Shown here: positions 6,113 to 14,779 of the stretch, piece by piece
Numbering within the stretch: the first letter of the stretch is position 1
Layout of the letters: each line of letters opens with the position of its first letter
Assembly: GCA_017959135.1 (NCBI GenBank)
Contig: JAGDBH010000130.1
Coordinates: 1 to 16,226 of the forward strand
Source: Succinivibrio sp.
GTDB taxonomy: Bacteria; Pseudomonadota; Gammaproteobacteria; Enterobacterales; Succinivibrionaceae
Direction of reading: 5' to 3'
Length of the DNA: 16,226 nt
The notes under the pieces: generated by a model
What the model was told of the DNA's origin: nothing
The model's database searches: none
What the model saw: the letters and a program-made list of their open reading frames with translations, nothing else
Program-made: the position numbers and the translations under genes

Positions 6113-7465
6113 TTATTCTGACTTAGAGCGAAGAATTGGAGGAAGATTCCATAAATCGTCCTTTGAATCCTCAACAGGGCTCTTTCCAAAAGTATCAACA
6201 GGAACTTCAGCAATTTCATTCACATTTCTGAAGGTTGGCTCCTGAGGATTTGCAGAACCGAAGCCAGATGAGAAGCTGTTCTGACGAGAGAATCCTGAAT
6301 TATCCATCTGTGCAGACTGATTCTGCTGATTCTGAGATGACTGAGAATTCTGACGCTGGAAGCCAAAATTGTTATTGTTAACATTGCCGAAGAAGTTTGG
6401 CTTTGCAGCCTCTCTTGCAGCACCCTGAGCAATCTGAGAACGAGCCTTGTTGGCTGGGTTGTTGGTATCGGTTGCACTGATACCGGTGATCAGAATGGTA
6501 ATAGATACCTGATCCTCAGAAATTGACTCATCGAAACTCATACCAAACTTGCAATCTGCTTCCTCATCAGCATAAGACTGAATTGCGTTACAGATTTCTT
6601 CCCACTTGGTAATTGGGAAGTTTGGATTTACGCGAACGTTAGCTAACAGACCAGCTGCTGACTTGATATCAACCTGCTCAATCAGAGGAGAATGAATTGC
6701 TCTGTCAACTGCGTCCTCAACAAAGTTAGCACCCTGACCAACACCGTTACCGATCATTGCATGACCACGACCACGCATTACGGTTACAACGTCAGCGAAG
6801 TCAAGGTTAATAAAGCCAGGATTGGTGATTGCATCGGTAATGCCCTTAACTGCATTTAACAGAATGTCGTTAGCAGCATTGAAAGCATTAACAATAGAAA
6901 TATTTGCACCAAGATTCTTTAACAGCTTGTCATTATCAATAACAATCAGAGAATCAACGTGTTTTGACAGCTCGGTAATACCTGACTCGGCATTAACCAT
7001 GTGACGCTTGCCTTCGAACTTGAATGGCTTGGTTACAACAGCAACGGTCAGAGCACCAGTCTCCTTTGCAATCTCAGCAATGATTGGAGCTGCACCTGTA
7101 CCGGTACCACCGCCCATACCAGCAGTAATAAATACCATGTCAGAGCCCTGAATCAATTTCTTGATATCTTCCTTGGACTCTTCAGCAGCCTTGCGGCCCT
7201 TGTTAGGATCACAGCCTGCACCCAGACCGTTTGTTAACTTAACACCAATCTGAACCTTTAAAGGTGAGGTTGAGTTAACCAAAGCCTGAGAATCTGTATT
7301 TACAGCGATAAATTCCACACCCTCAAGGTTCTCATTGATCATGTGCTGCAGTGAGTTACCACCGCCACCACCGATACCAAGAACTCTGATAACGCAAGAA
7401 CCGGATGGTGTAATTGTGGTTCCTGCACCTGCATTTGCTACTGACTCAACACGAAAATCGCTCAT
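6113..7465 (-). CDS. ftsZ: Cell division protein FtsZ (dcw copy, FtsZ1)
   Basis: FtsZ polymerises under the membrane at mid-cell and recruits the divisome. The 450-residue product has the T1 loop GIGGGGGN (30-37), the GTP signature [12 protein letters not shown] (116-127) and the T7 catalytic loop NLDFAD (220-225, with N220, D222 and D225). After the core, from about residue 340, there is a long linker very rich in Asn, Gln and Ser, for example [20 protein letters not shown]. This makes the protein longer than E. coli FtsZ (383). The last residues, [14 protein letters not shown], occupy the place of the peptide that binds FtsA and ZipA but differ from the common DIPAFLR core. The ATG at 7465 matches the family N-terminus and has a GCAGAGAG upstream. 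The gene follows ftsA, its usual neighbour, and its transcript ends at a terminator, so this is the orthologous dcw copy. Confidence 0.97.
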   Translation of the reverse strand: MSDFRVESVANAGAGTTITPSGSCVIRVLGIGGGGGNSLQHMINENLEGVEFIAVNTDSQALVNSTSPLKVQIGVKLTNGLGAGCDPNKGRKAAEESKEDIKKLIQGSDMVFITAGMGGGTGTGAAPIIAEIAKETGALTVAVVTKPFKFEGKRHMVNAESGITELSKHVDSLIVIDNDKLLKNLGANISIVNAFNAANDILLNAVKGITDAITNPGFINLDFADVVTVMRGRGHAMIGNGVGQGANFVEDAVDRAIHSPLIEQVDIKSAAGLLANVRVNPNFPITKWEEICNAIQSYADEEADCKFGMSFDESISEDQVSITILITGISATDTNNPANKARSQIAQGAAREAAKPNFFGNVNNNNFGFQRQNSQSSQNQQNQSAQMDNSGFSRQNSFSSGFGSANPQEPTFRNVNEIAEVPVDTFGKSPVEDSKDDLWNLPPILRSKSE

Positions 7466-7583
7466 TTTAATACTCTCTGCAAAAATCTTTTCTAAATCAT
7501 ACCAATAAATATGGCTTATTGTATAAATTAAACCCTAATTTTTTGTAGTAGCTCACGCACGACTTAATAGCCTAGGAAAAGGG
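7466..7583 (-). promoter_or_regulatory. ftsA-ftsZ intergenic region with possible ftsZ promoter
   Basis: This is the longest gap within the dcw run. On the minus strand it holds TACAAT (7518-7523) and TATGAT (7496-7501), both -10-like, but neither has a convincing -35 at 17 bases. In E. coli the main ftsZ promoters lie upstream within ftsQ and ftsA, so an extra promoter here is plausible but unproven. A 5-base inverted repeat at the ftsA stop lacks a T-tract. Confidence 0.3.
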
Positions 7584-8966
7584 CTAAAGCTCTCTGGAGA
7601 TCCAGTCGGCAATAGTTTTAATAAAGCCAGTGCTTTTTGTTCCTTTTTCATTACGCTCATCATCAGTGTACTGCTTAAGATCATCAAATCTTGCTGATCT
7701 TAATAATCCTATTGCAACAGCCTTATCTGAATCTGAGATAACCTCAGGTGCACCTGCATTTTCAAACAGACCAATACCAATTGGATGACCAACTCTTACC
7801 TTGGTATTGCACTTTAGGAATGTATTATCCTGGAAGTTGTAATCACGAACCCACTCTGAAAATACCTGCTCAATACCAGGCAGTTTTGAAGTACCACCGG
7901 TAAGAACAATACCGCCACCAATCTCAAGGCTCTTTAGGGTTGAGCTGCCATAGAAGTTGATGCGCTGGAAGATAAGCTCACACATGCTTCTGATACCGCG
8001 ATTGATAACATCTGCAAGAGTGCCGTTACGAACAGCGACCTCATTTGAACTTACCTGAGTAGTGTTAGACTCATTGTCTGGAATTCTGATGGAAATATTT
8101 GCGCTATCCTCGCTTAGGAACTTGGAATCAGCACATCCGTAATTACATTTGATGTATTCAGCGTTATTCATGGAAATTGAGAATTCCTTGGCAATCATCT
8201 TGGTGATGTAATTGCCGCCGTCATCAATACCAAAAGATAACAGCTGACGTTTGCCCTCGTAAACTGTAACGTTAACAGTACCGCCGCCGATGTCAATGTG
8301 AATAACACCGATTTCTTTCTCTGCATCAGTTAAAACTGCGCTTGAAGCGGCATTACCGGCATAAATGATTGAGCAGACATCAAGATCAGGATTAGTCATT
8401 CTGATGGCTTTCTCAATATTGTTCTTGAACATGAAGCTGCAGCCGATCACATGAACACTTGCTGATAGACGCTTAGCGTACATGCCGATAGGATTGGTTA
8501 CCTGTTCTGAGCTTTCTGTTGCATACTGCTGAGGGATAGCATGAATGATTGAATAGTCGGCAGAATTGAATTTCACACCTGCCATAGCCATTCTTACAGC
8601 CTTATTACGATCTGATTTTTCAATTGTACCTGACTGGATTGTAGAGTGACCCTGCTGATTTTCAGCAACAACGAAACATCCAGGAACCCCGGTTACAATC
8701 TTCTCGATGGTAACGCCATAGGTTTTCTGATAATCCTGAATCAAATAGGCAATCTGTCTTGCTAGGCTGTTAATATCGGAAATATGTCCCTGAACCATAC
8801 CCTGACTGACACATTCTCTCATGCCCTGAATCTTAATCTGCTTGTTTGGTTCAACTATGCCTGAGACGAGACGAATGTAAGAACTACCAATATCCAGCGC
8901 ATATATCTGCTGTTCAGAATCACTGATAGTTACAGGACTATTTCCTTTCTTTTTCATGATTGCCAT
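7584..8966 (-). CDS. ftsA: Cell division protein FtsA
   Basis: FtsA is the actin-like ATPase that tethers FtsZ to the inner membrane and recruits later divisome proteins. Actin-fold motifs are in order: ALDIGSSYIRLVSG (23-36), HAIPQQYA, then VIHIDIGGGTVNVTVYEG as the second phosphate loop, and GGGIVLTGGTSKLPGIEQVF as the adenosine motif. The C-terminus, TGFIKTIADWISREL, is the amphipathic membrane-targeting helix, comparable with SWIKRLNSWLRKEF in E. coli. At 460 residues it is longer than E. coli FtsA (420). The extra length comes from about 15 residues at the N-terminus and small insertions in the second half. The ATG at 8966 follows AAGGGGA by about six bases. It begins 12 bases after ftsQ and precedes ftsZ1, the classical order. 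Confidence 0.96.
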   Translation of the reverse strand: MAIMKKKGNSPVTISDSEQQIYALDIGSSYIRLVSGIVEPNKQIKIQGMRECVSQGMVQGHISDINSLARQIAYLIQDYQKTYGVTIEKIVTGVPGCFVVAENQQGHSTIQSGTIEKSDRNKAVRMAMAGVKFNSADYSIIHAIPQQYATESSEQVTNPIGMYAKRLSASVHVIGCSFMFKNNIEKAIRMTNPDLDVCSIIYAGNAASSAVLTDAEKEIGVIHIDIGGGTVNVTVYEGKRQLLSFGIDDGGNYITKMIAKEFSISMNNAEYIKCNYGCADSKFLSEDSANISIRIPDNESNTTQVSSNEVAVRNGTLADVINRGIRSMCELIFQRINFYGSSTLKSLEIGGGIVLTGGTSKLPGIEQVFSEWVRDYNFQDNTFLKCNTKVRVGHPIGIGLFENAGAPEVISDSDKAVAIGLLRSARFDDLKQYTDDERNEKGTKSTGFIKTIADWISREL

Positions 8967-8978
8967 AAAAAAGTCCCC

Positions 8979-9734
8979 TTAATTCTTCTTATTATCTTCC
9001 GATGCAGGTTTCTTTCCTACAGCAAACCCGACATCATATCTTAAATCCACATACTCAACGTCATTTATATCCAGTCCTGAATGTTTAAATGAGCGTATGA
9101 ATCTTTTTAATCTTTCAATTCCATCTTTCTGACCACGCCCTAAAATAAGCTTGGTTCCATTATCAAGTGTTATTGTATAACAACGGACATTATCAAGATA
9201 TAACTCAATCATCTGATATGGGGAGTCCGTCATAACTCTGATAAAAGATACTGCACTGTCATATACATCTGTGCACAGATTGTCTCTGTAGGCACCAAGT
9301 TTTACCAGAGGAAGAGCAAAGTTCGACATGTCCGGATAAAAAATGCTTCTGGTCTTAGCATCATAGATACCGTTGTCATTCCAGTAAGCAGCAGGAACAT
9401 GTTCAATCACAGAAAGAATCAGAGTGTCAGGCATTTTCTTCTGAATTGCAACCTGAGCAATCCAAGGCTCCTTCAAAAGCTCCTGCTTTAGAACCTTGAC
9501 ATCTAAAGTTGCAATGTTCTGTCCGGCACACACTCTTCCTGTGATATCAGCTATCTTCTTTTTGGTCAGATTTTTGAAAACTCCGTCAATCTGTACTGCC
9601 TTTACAGGGAGTGCATTTGACTGAGAAAGAAAGTGCTTGATTAAGAGATCACCTTTAACAACAAGACCCAGCAGAAGCATCACAAAAATGATGCCTGCGA
9701 TAAAATAACCGCGGCTGTGTCTTTTTTTAGACAT
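8979..9734 (-). CDS. ftsQ: Cell division protein FtsQ
   Basis: FtsQ is a bitopic inner-membrane protein that links early and late divisome proteins through FtsB and FtsL. The 251-residue product has a short basic cytoplasmic N-terminus (MSKKRHSRG), one membrane segment at about 10-26, then a POTRA domain beginning at LPVKAVQIDG (42-51). The POTRA region includes LKQELLKEPWIAQVAIQKKMPDT-like sequence, typical of the family, with P and W placed as in other FtsQ proteins. The rest is the periplasmic beta domain, including LDNGTKLILGRG and ERLKRFIRSF. The ATG at 9734 is preceded by AAGGA five bases upstream, overlapping the region of the murC stop eight bases away, which suggests coupling. In E. 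coli ddlB lies between murC and ftsQ; no such gene is present here. Confidence 0.93.
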   Translation of the reverse strand: MSKKRHSRGYFIAGIIFVMLLLGLVVKGDLLIKHFLSQSNALPVKAVQIDGVFKNLTKKKIADITGRVCAGQNIATLDVKVLKQELLKEPWIAQVAIQKKMPDTLILSVIEHVPAAYWNDNGIYDAKTRSIFYPDMSNFALPLVKLGAYRDNLCTDVYDSAVSFIRVMTDSPYQMIELYLDNVRCYTITLDNGTKLILGRGQKDGIERLKRFIRSFKHSGLDINDVEYVDLRYDVGFAVGKKPASEDNKKN

Positions 9735-9742
9735 GGTGTTCC

Positions 9743-11170
9743 TTAAACTTTTTCAAACAGTGTAGAAAGATTTCTTGCAACCTGAACTACGTTACCTGCA
9801 CCCTGTGTCAGCAGTAGAGCTCCATCATCCAGAAGATTCTCCAGAAGCTCTGGAACCTCGTTTACAGACTCTACAAAGTGAGGCTCAATCTTGCCCTTTA
9901 ATCTGATGGACATGCACAGATGTCTGCCGTCAGCACCGGCGATTGGTTCTTCACCTGCAGGATAAACATCAACCAGCACCAGCTTGTCTACCAGCTGAAG
10001 CACTCTTACGAAGTCCTCATAGCAGTCACGGGTTCTGGTATAACGATGAGGCTGGAATACCATAACCAGCTCTTTATCAGGATATGCAAGTCTTGCAGCC
10101 TTGATGGTTGCTTCAACCTCAGTTGGATGATGTCCGTAATCATCCACAAGAGTAATAACCTTACCAGACTTGGTCTTGAAGTTACCGTAATTCTGGAATC
10201 TGCGTCCAACACCCTTGAAGTTCTTTAGGGCTTCAACGATTACAGACTCTTCAATACCGGCCTCAACAGCAACTGCAACTGCAGCAGCTGCATTCTTAGC
10301 CATGTGAATACCTGGAACAGGAAGTTCAATGCTTAGAGGAGCATGCTCTTTTCTTACAACCTTGAACTCACTTCTTGGGCCAACTTCCTTGAAGTCAACA
10401 ACTCTGAAATCAGCCTTCTCAGATTCACCATAGGTAACCACGGTACGACCGATCTTAGGAATGATTTCCTTAACGTTAGGATCATCCAGGCAGACTACGG
10501 CAACACCGTAGAATGGAAGATTGTGCAGGAATTCAACGAAGGTCTTCTTCAGACAGTTGAAATCACCGCCATAGGTATCAAGATGATCTGGCTCAATGTT
10601 GGTTACAACGGTCATCATTGGCAGCAGATGCAGGAATGATGCATCAGACTCGTCAGCCTCTGCAATCAGATAGTTTCCGGTTCCTAATCTTGCGTTGGTG
10701 CCGGCACTGTTTAACAGACCGCCAATCACAAAGGTAGGATCAAGCTTAGCCTGAGCAAAAATTGAAGCAATCAGAGAGGTAGTTGTGGTTTTACCGTGAG
10801 TACCTGAAATTGCGATGCCGTTTCTATAACGCATCAGCTCACCTAACATCTCTGCACGACGAACTACAGGAATATGAAGCTCTCTTGCTCTATGAATCTC
10901 TGGATTATCCTCATGAATAGCAGAGGATACAACAACTACTGATGAGCCGTTAACATTGTCTGCAGCATGACCGATGAATACGGTAATGCCCAGTTTTTCC
11001 AATCTTTCTGTTACTTTTGACTTAGCGATATCAGAACCTGAAATGGTATAACCACGATTCAGAAGAACTTCTGCAATACCGCACATACCGGCACCACCGA
11101 TGCCGATGAAATGGATCCTCTTTACTTTATGCATCAGAGGAACTGAATGAATATTATTGGTTGTTGTCAT
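9743..11170 (-). CDS. murC: UDP-N-acetylmuramate--L-alanine ligase MurC
   Basis: MurC adds L-alanine to UDP-MurNAc using ATP, the first peptide-forming step of peptidoglycan precursor synthesis. The 475-residue product aligns along its length with E. coli MurC (491). Visible motifs are [17 protein letters not shown] (20-36, nucleotide-sugar domain), the ATP loop GTHGKTTT (123-130), [11 protein letters not shown] (170-180), [15 protein letters not shown] and DDYGHHPTE (342-350), followed by [14 protein letters not shown]. The ATG at 11170 has only a weak A-rich leader without a clear Shine-Dalgarno sequence; ATG at codon 13 would also keep the whole domain but is no better placed. It begins 33 bases after murG and ends eight bases before ftsQ, within one operon. 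Confidence 0.97.
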   Translation of the reverse strand: MTTTNNIHSVPLMHKVKRIHFIGIGGAGMCGIAEVLLNRGYTISGSDIAKSKVTERLEKLGITVFIGHAADNVNGSSVVVVSSAIHEDNPEIHRARELHIPVVRRAEMLGELMRYRNGIAISGTHGKTTTTSLIASIFAQAKLDPTFVIGGLLNSAGTNARLGTGNYLIAEADESDASFLHLLPMMTVVTNIEPDHLDTYGGDFNCLKKTFVEFLHNLPFYGVAVVCLDDPNVKEIIPKIGRTVVTYGESEKADFRVVDFKEVGPRSEFKVVRKEHAPLSIELPVPGIHMAKNAAAAVAVAVEAGIEESVIVEALKNFKGVGRRFQNYGNFKTKSGKVITLVDDYGHHPTEVEATIKAARLAYPDKELVMVFQPHRYTRTRDCYEDFVRVLQLVDKLVLVDVYPAGEEPIAGADGRHLCMSIRLKGKIEPHFVESVNEVPELLENLLDDGALLLTQGAGNVVQVARNLSTLFEKV

Positions 11171-11203
11171 TTTATCTTTGTTTATTTTTGTTTCTTGTTT
11201 ATT

Positions 11204-12274
11204 TTAATTCTTTACTACGCTATCAATGATGGCGACAGCCTTTTCAGTTGAATCAATGCTTGCCGCATTTCTTGCTGCATCAGACATAGCCTTTAATTTA
11301 GCTCTATGCTCAATTAAATCCTTTATTGTCTCATATAACTTATCAGCTGATAAATCCTTTTGAGCAAATACAAAAGCTGCGCCGGCATCTTTTAGGAACT
11401 GGGCATTCTTTGTCTGATGATCGTCAACTGCAGTTGGCAGAGGAACAAATATAGCAGGCAGTGATGCAGTACAGGTTTCTGCTACAGTCAGAGCACCGGC
11501 TCTGCAGATGATAAGGTCTGTATTTCTGTATAAAGCATTCATATCATCGATAAAGTCTGTTGCCTCATAGTCAAAAACAGCACCTTCATACAGTTTCTTG
11601 ACAGCTTCACTGTTGCCCTTTCCGCACTGATGAACAACCTTGATTGAGTTTTCAGAAAACTTCTTAAGTGCAACAGGAACAAGCTCGTTTAAAGCTTTTG
11701 CTCCAAGAGAACCACCTACAATAGAGATTCTGATTTTACCTGAGGTGTAGTCACGAGGAAGATCATGAAGTTCAATAATCTCCTTGCGAACAGGGTTTCC
11801 AACAACAGTAACCTTATCTCCGGTAAATGCACCAGGGAAGCCAAGCATTACAGAGGATGCAACCTTGAATAAAAGCTTGTTGGTCATTCCGGCTGCAGCA
11901 TTCTGCTCATGCAGAACCACAGGAATTCTCTGAAGATATGCTGCAAGTCCGCCTGGACCTGATGCGTATCCGCCCATGCCTAAAACCACATCAGGCTTGA
12001 ATTCTTTTATAACAGCGCGAGCCTGAAGAACAGCCTTCATAATCATGAAAGGAGCTCCGACTAAACGCTTAAGTCCGTTACGTCTGATTCCCTTTACATC
12101 AATGTATCTGATATCAAAACCATGCTTTGGAACCAGCTGCTCTTCCATTCTGCCACGGGTTCCTAGCCATAAAATCTGAGCACCTTCTTCCTGCATCTTC
12201 TTGGCAATCGCAATTGCAGGGAAAACATGGCCGCCAGTGCCGCCAGCCATAACTAATACTTTTTTAGCTTTCAT
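11204..12274 (-). CDS. murG: UDP-GlcNAc:undecaprenyl-PP-MurNAc-pentapeptide GlcNAc transferase MurG
   Basis: MurG converts lipid I to lipid II on the inner face of the cytoplasmic membrane. The 356-residue GT-B enzyme shows the family's glycine-rich loops GGTGGHVFPA (11-20) and GGYASGPGG (101-109), HEQNAAAGMTNKLL (122-135), VGGSLGA (186-192), RAGALTVAE (258-266) and DDHQTKNA (284-291). The last two belong to the UDP-GlcNAc binding domain. Length matches E. coli MurG (355). The ATG at 12274 matches the family N-terminus; the ribosome binding site is weak. It begins 17 bases after ftsW, the normal dcw order. Confidence 0.97.
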   Translation of the reverse strand: MKAKKVLVMAGGTGGHVFPAIAIAKKMQEEGAQILWLGTRGRMEEQLVPKHGFDIRYIDVKGIRRNGLKRLVGAPFMIMKAVLQARAVIKEFKPDVVLGMGGYASGPGGLAAYLQRIPVVLHEQNAAAGMTNKLLFKVASSVMLGFPGAFTGDKVTVVGNPVRKEIIELHDLPRDYTSGKIRISIVGGSLGAKALNELVPVALKKFSENSIKVVHQCGKGNSEAVKKLYEGAVFDYEATDFIDDMNALYRNTDLIICRAGALTVAETCTASLPAIFVPLPTAVDDHQTKNAQFLKDAGAAFVFAQKDLSADKLYETIKDLIEHRAKLKAMSDAARNAASIDSTEKAVAIIDSVVKN

Positions 12275-12291
12275 TTTCGTGCTTAAAAAAT

Positions 12292-13425
12292 CTATCTTTT
12301 CTTTGAAATAACCTTGTTACGCCATTCGTAGTCAATTCTTAACAGAATTCCGATAGCAGTACAGAATACCATCAGAGATGAACCACCATAACTGATAAAA
12401 GGCAGAGTCAAACCTTTTGTTGGCAGCCCGCCTGAGGCAGCTCCAATGTTAATGAAGGTCTGAAGAGCAATCCAAGCTCCGATTCCAACTGCAACATATC
12501 CCTGATAAATGGCATCCTCTTTCAGGATCTTAAAACCAAGGGATATGGCTTTATAAACTATTACAAACTCCAGCAGAATAAGAACACACATTCCTATAAA
12601 GCCGAACTCCTCACCGAAAATTGCGGTTACAAAGTCAGTGTGAGCCTCAGGCAGGTATCCTAACTTCTGATAGGAATTACCAAGTCCTTCGCCTGTTATT
12701 CCGCCTCTACCATATGCCATTAAAGACTGTGTCAGCTGATATCCTGAACCGAACTCATCTGACCAGGGGTCAAGAAATGAGGTAACACGTCTTGCTCTGT
12801 ATGGAGAGAATTTAATCAGCAGAATACAGATAATCCCCATAATGACGCCGACCACGATGTACTTTAAAAGTCCAACGCCTGCCACGAACATGATGGCAAA
12901 GGTAATTACGGCCAGAACAAAGAAAGAGCCCATATCCGGCTGCAACAACAGCAGGATAGTCATAATTGCCAGAAAAACAATCGGTCTTAAAAAGCCCTGA
13001 ATGGTTTTGGAAATAGCCTCAATCTTTCTGCTTACATAATCTGAAAAATACAGAATCCAGATAAGCTTTAGAATCTCAGCAGGCTGCAGATTCATCACAC
13101 CAAGGTTCAGCCAGCGCTTTGCACCGTTGATTTCTCGTCCCACAATCAGAACCAGAATCATCAGACACAGAACAAAGAACAGGCATACAAGAGAGCGTTT
13201 TTTCCAGAACGCTGTTGGTGTCATGGTAGCAATAAGTGCACAGAAAAGAGCAATGCCAATACCAAAAAGGTGACGCTTAGTCTGATACAGAGAGTCGCCA
13301 TATTTCATGGTTGACTCCATAATGGAAGCAGAACTAATAATCACAATTCCAAGAGCCAGCAGAATTACTGTTGTGATCAGAAGAATTCTGTCATAGCCAG
13401 GATTGCCCTTTCCGAATAAATGCAT
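12292..13425 (-). CDS. ftsW: Septal peptidoglycan glycosyltransferase FtsW (SEDS family)
   Basis: FtsW polymerises lipid II at the septum together with its partner transpeptidase FtsI. The 377-residue product is a polytopic membrane protein with about ten hydrophobic segments. SEDS landmarks are SSASIMES (31-38), GAKRWLNLG (101-109), LQPAEILKL (113-121), LQPDMGS, YQLTQSLMAYGRGG (229-242) and LPEAHTDFVTAIFGEEFGF (258-276). The Asp in AHTDF (D264) corresponds to the catalytic Asp of the family. It ends with FISYGGSSLMV, the FtsW/RodA hallmark. It is shorter than E. coli FtsW (414), mainly in the cytoplasmic N-terminus. The ATG at 13425 lies three bases after the murD stop, so translation is probably coupled; an AAGAG for ribosome binding lies inside the end of murD. 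Confidence 0.95.
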   Translation of the reverse strand: MHLFGKGNPGYDRILLITTVILLALGIVIISSASIMESTMKYGDSLYQTKRHLFGIGIALFCALIATMTPTAFWKKRSLVCLFFVLCLMILVLIVGREINGAKRWLNLGVMNLQPAEILKLIWILYFSDYVSRKIEAISKTIQGFLRPIVFLAIMTILLLLQPDMGSFFVLAVITFAIMFVAGVGLLKYIVVGVIMGIICILLIKFSPYRARRVTSFLDPWSDEFGSGYQLTQSLMAYGRGGITGEGLGNSYQKLGYLPEAHTDFVTAIFGEEFGFIGMCVLILLEFVIVYKAISLGFKILKEDAIYQGYVAVGIGAWIALQTFINIGAASGGLPTKGLTLPFISYGGSSLMVFCTAIGILLRIDYEWRNKVISKKR

Positions 13426-13428
13426 TTA

Positions 13429-14769
13429 CTACTCTTGAAGTTTACCTACCAGCTCTACAAAAATCTGGCCACGATCCTCAAATCCTTTGAACTGGTCAAA
13501 TGAAGCACAGGCTGGTGATAGCAGTACCGCCTGACCGTCCTTTGCCATTTCATAGGCTCTGTTTAAACCTTCTTCCATGGTTTCAACATCAAAACAGAGT
13601 TCTGAGTTTAAATCCAGAAGCTTCTGCTTATCCTTACCAAAGCAGAACACTGCCTTTACTTCATTACCAATGTACTTCTTCAGCGGAGTAAAATCCTGTC
13701 CTTTTCCAAGTCCACCGGCCAGAAGGATAATACCCTTGCTGTGAATATCACGTAAGCCAACAATTGCGGCTTCGGAAGATGCTACATTAGTTGCCTTAGA
13801 ATCGTTGTAGTAACAAACTTTTTTAATTGTTTTTACCAGCTGACAGCGATGTGGAAGTCCGGTAAAGCGACGCAGAGCCTTTATCTGAGAATTCTTTGAA
13901 ACATTCACACACTCAGTTAAGGCAAGACATGCAAGTGCATTCAGATAATTGTGAACGCCGTAGATACGCAGCTCATTGACGTTGATGATTCTAACCATGT
14001 TCTTGGTCAGATAGATTCCGTCACGGGCTCTTTCGATTCCATAGGTACCTTTGTTATCAAGACCGAATGAAATGATGTTGTATTTCTTCAGATCTGACTC
14101 ATTAGGATAGGTACGAGGATCTTCACGATTAACAATTACGTTCTTGCAGTTCTTGAAGATTGCCTTTTTAGCAAGAGCGTATTCTTCGATATCACCATGA
14201 TATCTGTCCAGGTGATCCTCTGAAACATTTAGGATTGTACATGCTGCAAGCTTTAATGACTTGGTGGTTTCAAGCTCGAAACTTGAAAGCTCAAGAACAT
14301 AAAGCTCAACATCATCTGACAGGATGTCAAATACAGGTACACCGATATTTGCACCGACAGCAACCTTGATTCCAGCTGTATCAGCCATAAATCCGGTTAA
14401 AGCGGTCACAGTTGATTTTCCGTTTGAACCCGTAATACCTACAATAGGAGCCTTAGCCTCTCTTGCAAAAAGTTCAATATCACCGACAACTTCAACACCG
14501 GCGGCAATTACCTTTGCAATTTCCTCATCATAGATACTTAAACCTGGGCTTATGACCACCATATCATATTCAACCAGAACATCAGCACTGATAGGTCCTA
14601 ATCTCAGGTCTATTCCAGTTGGCAAATCCCCCACGTGTGGAGGATTGTGTCTGGTATCAAAAACAGTCAGAACCTTGAGGTCATGTTTGATTAAATATTT
14701 AATAGCTGAAATATTTGAAATACCTAACCCGATAACAGCTATTTTCTTTCCATCTAAATTTTTATTCAT
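13429..14769 (-). CDS. murD: UDP-N-acetylmuramoyl-L-alanine--D-glutamate ligase MurD
   Basis: MurD adds D-glutamate to UDP-MurNAc-L-alanine in the cytoplasm. The 446-residue product (E. coli 438) has the nucleotide-sugar binding start KKIAVIGLGISNISAIKYL, the ATP loop GITGSNGKST (111-120), LELSSFELETT, LNVSEDHLDRY, HNYLNALACLAL, GLPHRCQ and YNDSKATNVASSEAAI, followed by the closing LLSPACASFDQFKGFEDRG. All are expected and in order. The ATG at 14769 lies 10 bases after mraY. The leader is a run of A residues with no Shine-Dalgarno sequence, so translation may rely on coupling or on A-rich leader recognition. Confidence 0.97.
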   Translation of the reverse strand: MNKNLDGKKIAVIGLGISNISAIKYLIKHDLKVLTVFDTRHNPPHVGDLPTGIDLRLGPISADVLVEYDMVVISPGLSIYDEEIAKVIAAGVEVVGDIELFAREAKAPIVGITGSNGKSTVTALTGFMADTAGIKVAVGANIGVPVFDILSDDVELYVLELSSFELETTKSLKLAACTILNVSEDHLDRYHGDIEEYALAKKAIFKNCKNVIVNREDPRTYPNESDLKKYNIISFGLDNKGTYGIERARDGIYLTKNMVRIINVNELRIYGVHNYLNALACLALTECVNVSKNSQIKALRRFTGLPHRCQLVKTIKKVCYYNDSKATNVASSEAAIVGLRDIHSKGIILLAGGLGKGQDFTPLKKYIGNEVKAVFCFGKDKQKLLDLNSELCFDVETMEEGLNRAYEMAKDGQAVLLSPACASFDQFKGFEDRGQIFVELVGKLQE

Positions 14770-14779
14770 TTTTTTTTAA

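Noticed and set aside
3675..7465. Simple tandem duplication of an ftsZ plus binding-protein unit
   Set aside because: The order is ftsZ, binding protein, binding protein, ftsZ on one strand, not the alternating order that a single tandem duplication would give. More than one step is needed.
2252..7465. Mobile element responsible for the insert
   Set aside because: No transposase, integrase, terminal inverted repeats or target duplications were seen around the inserted genes.
7568..7586. Inverted repeat TAGCC/GGCTA at the ftsA stop as a terminator
   Set aside because: The stem is only five bases and no T-tract follows on the minus strand. It may be a weak RNA structure but does not end the transcript by this evidence.
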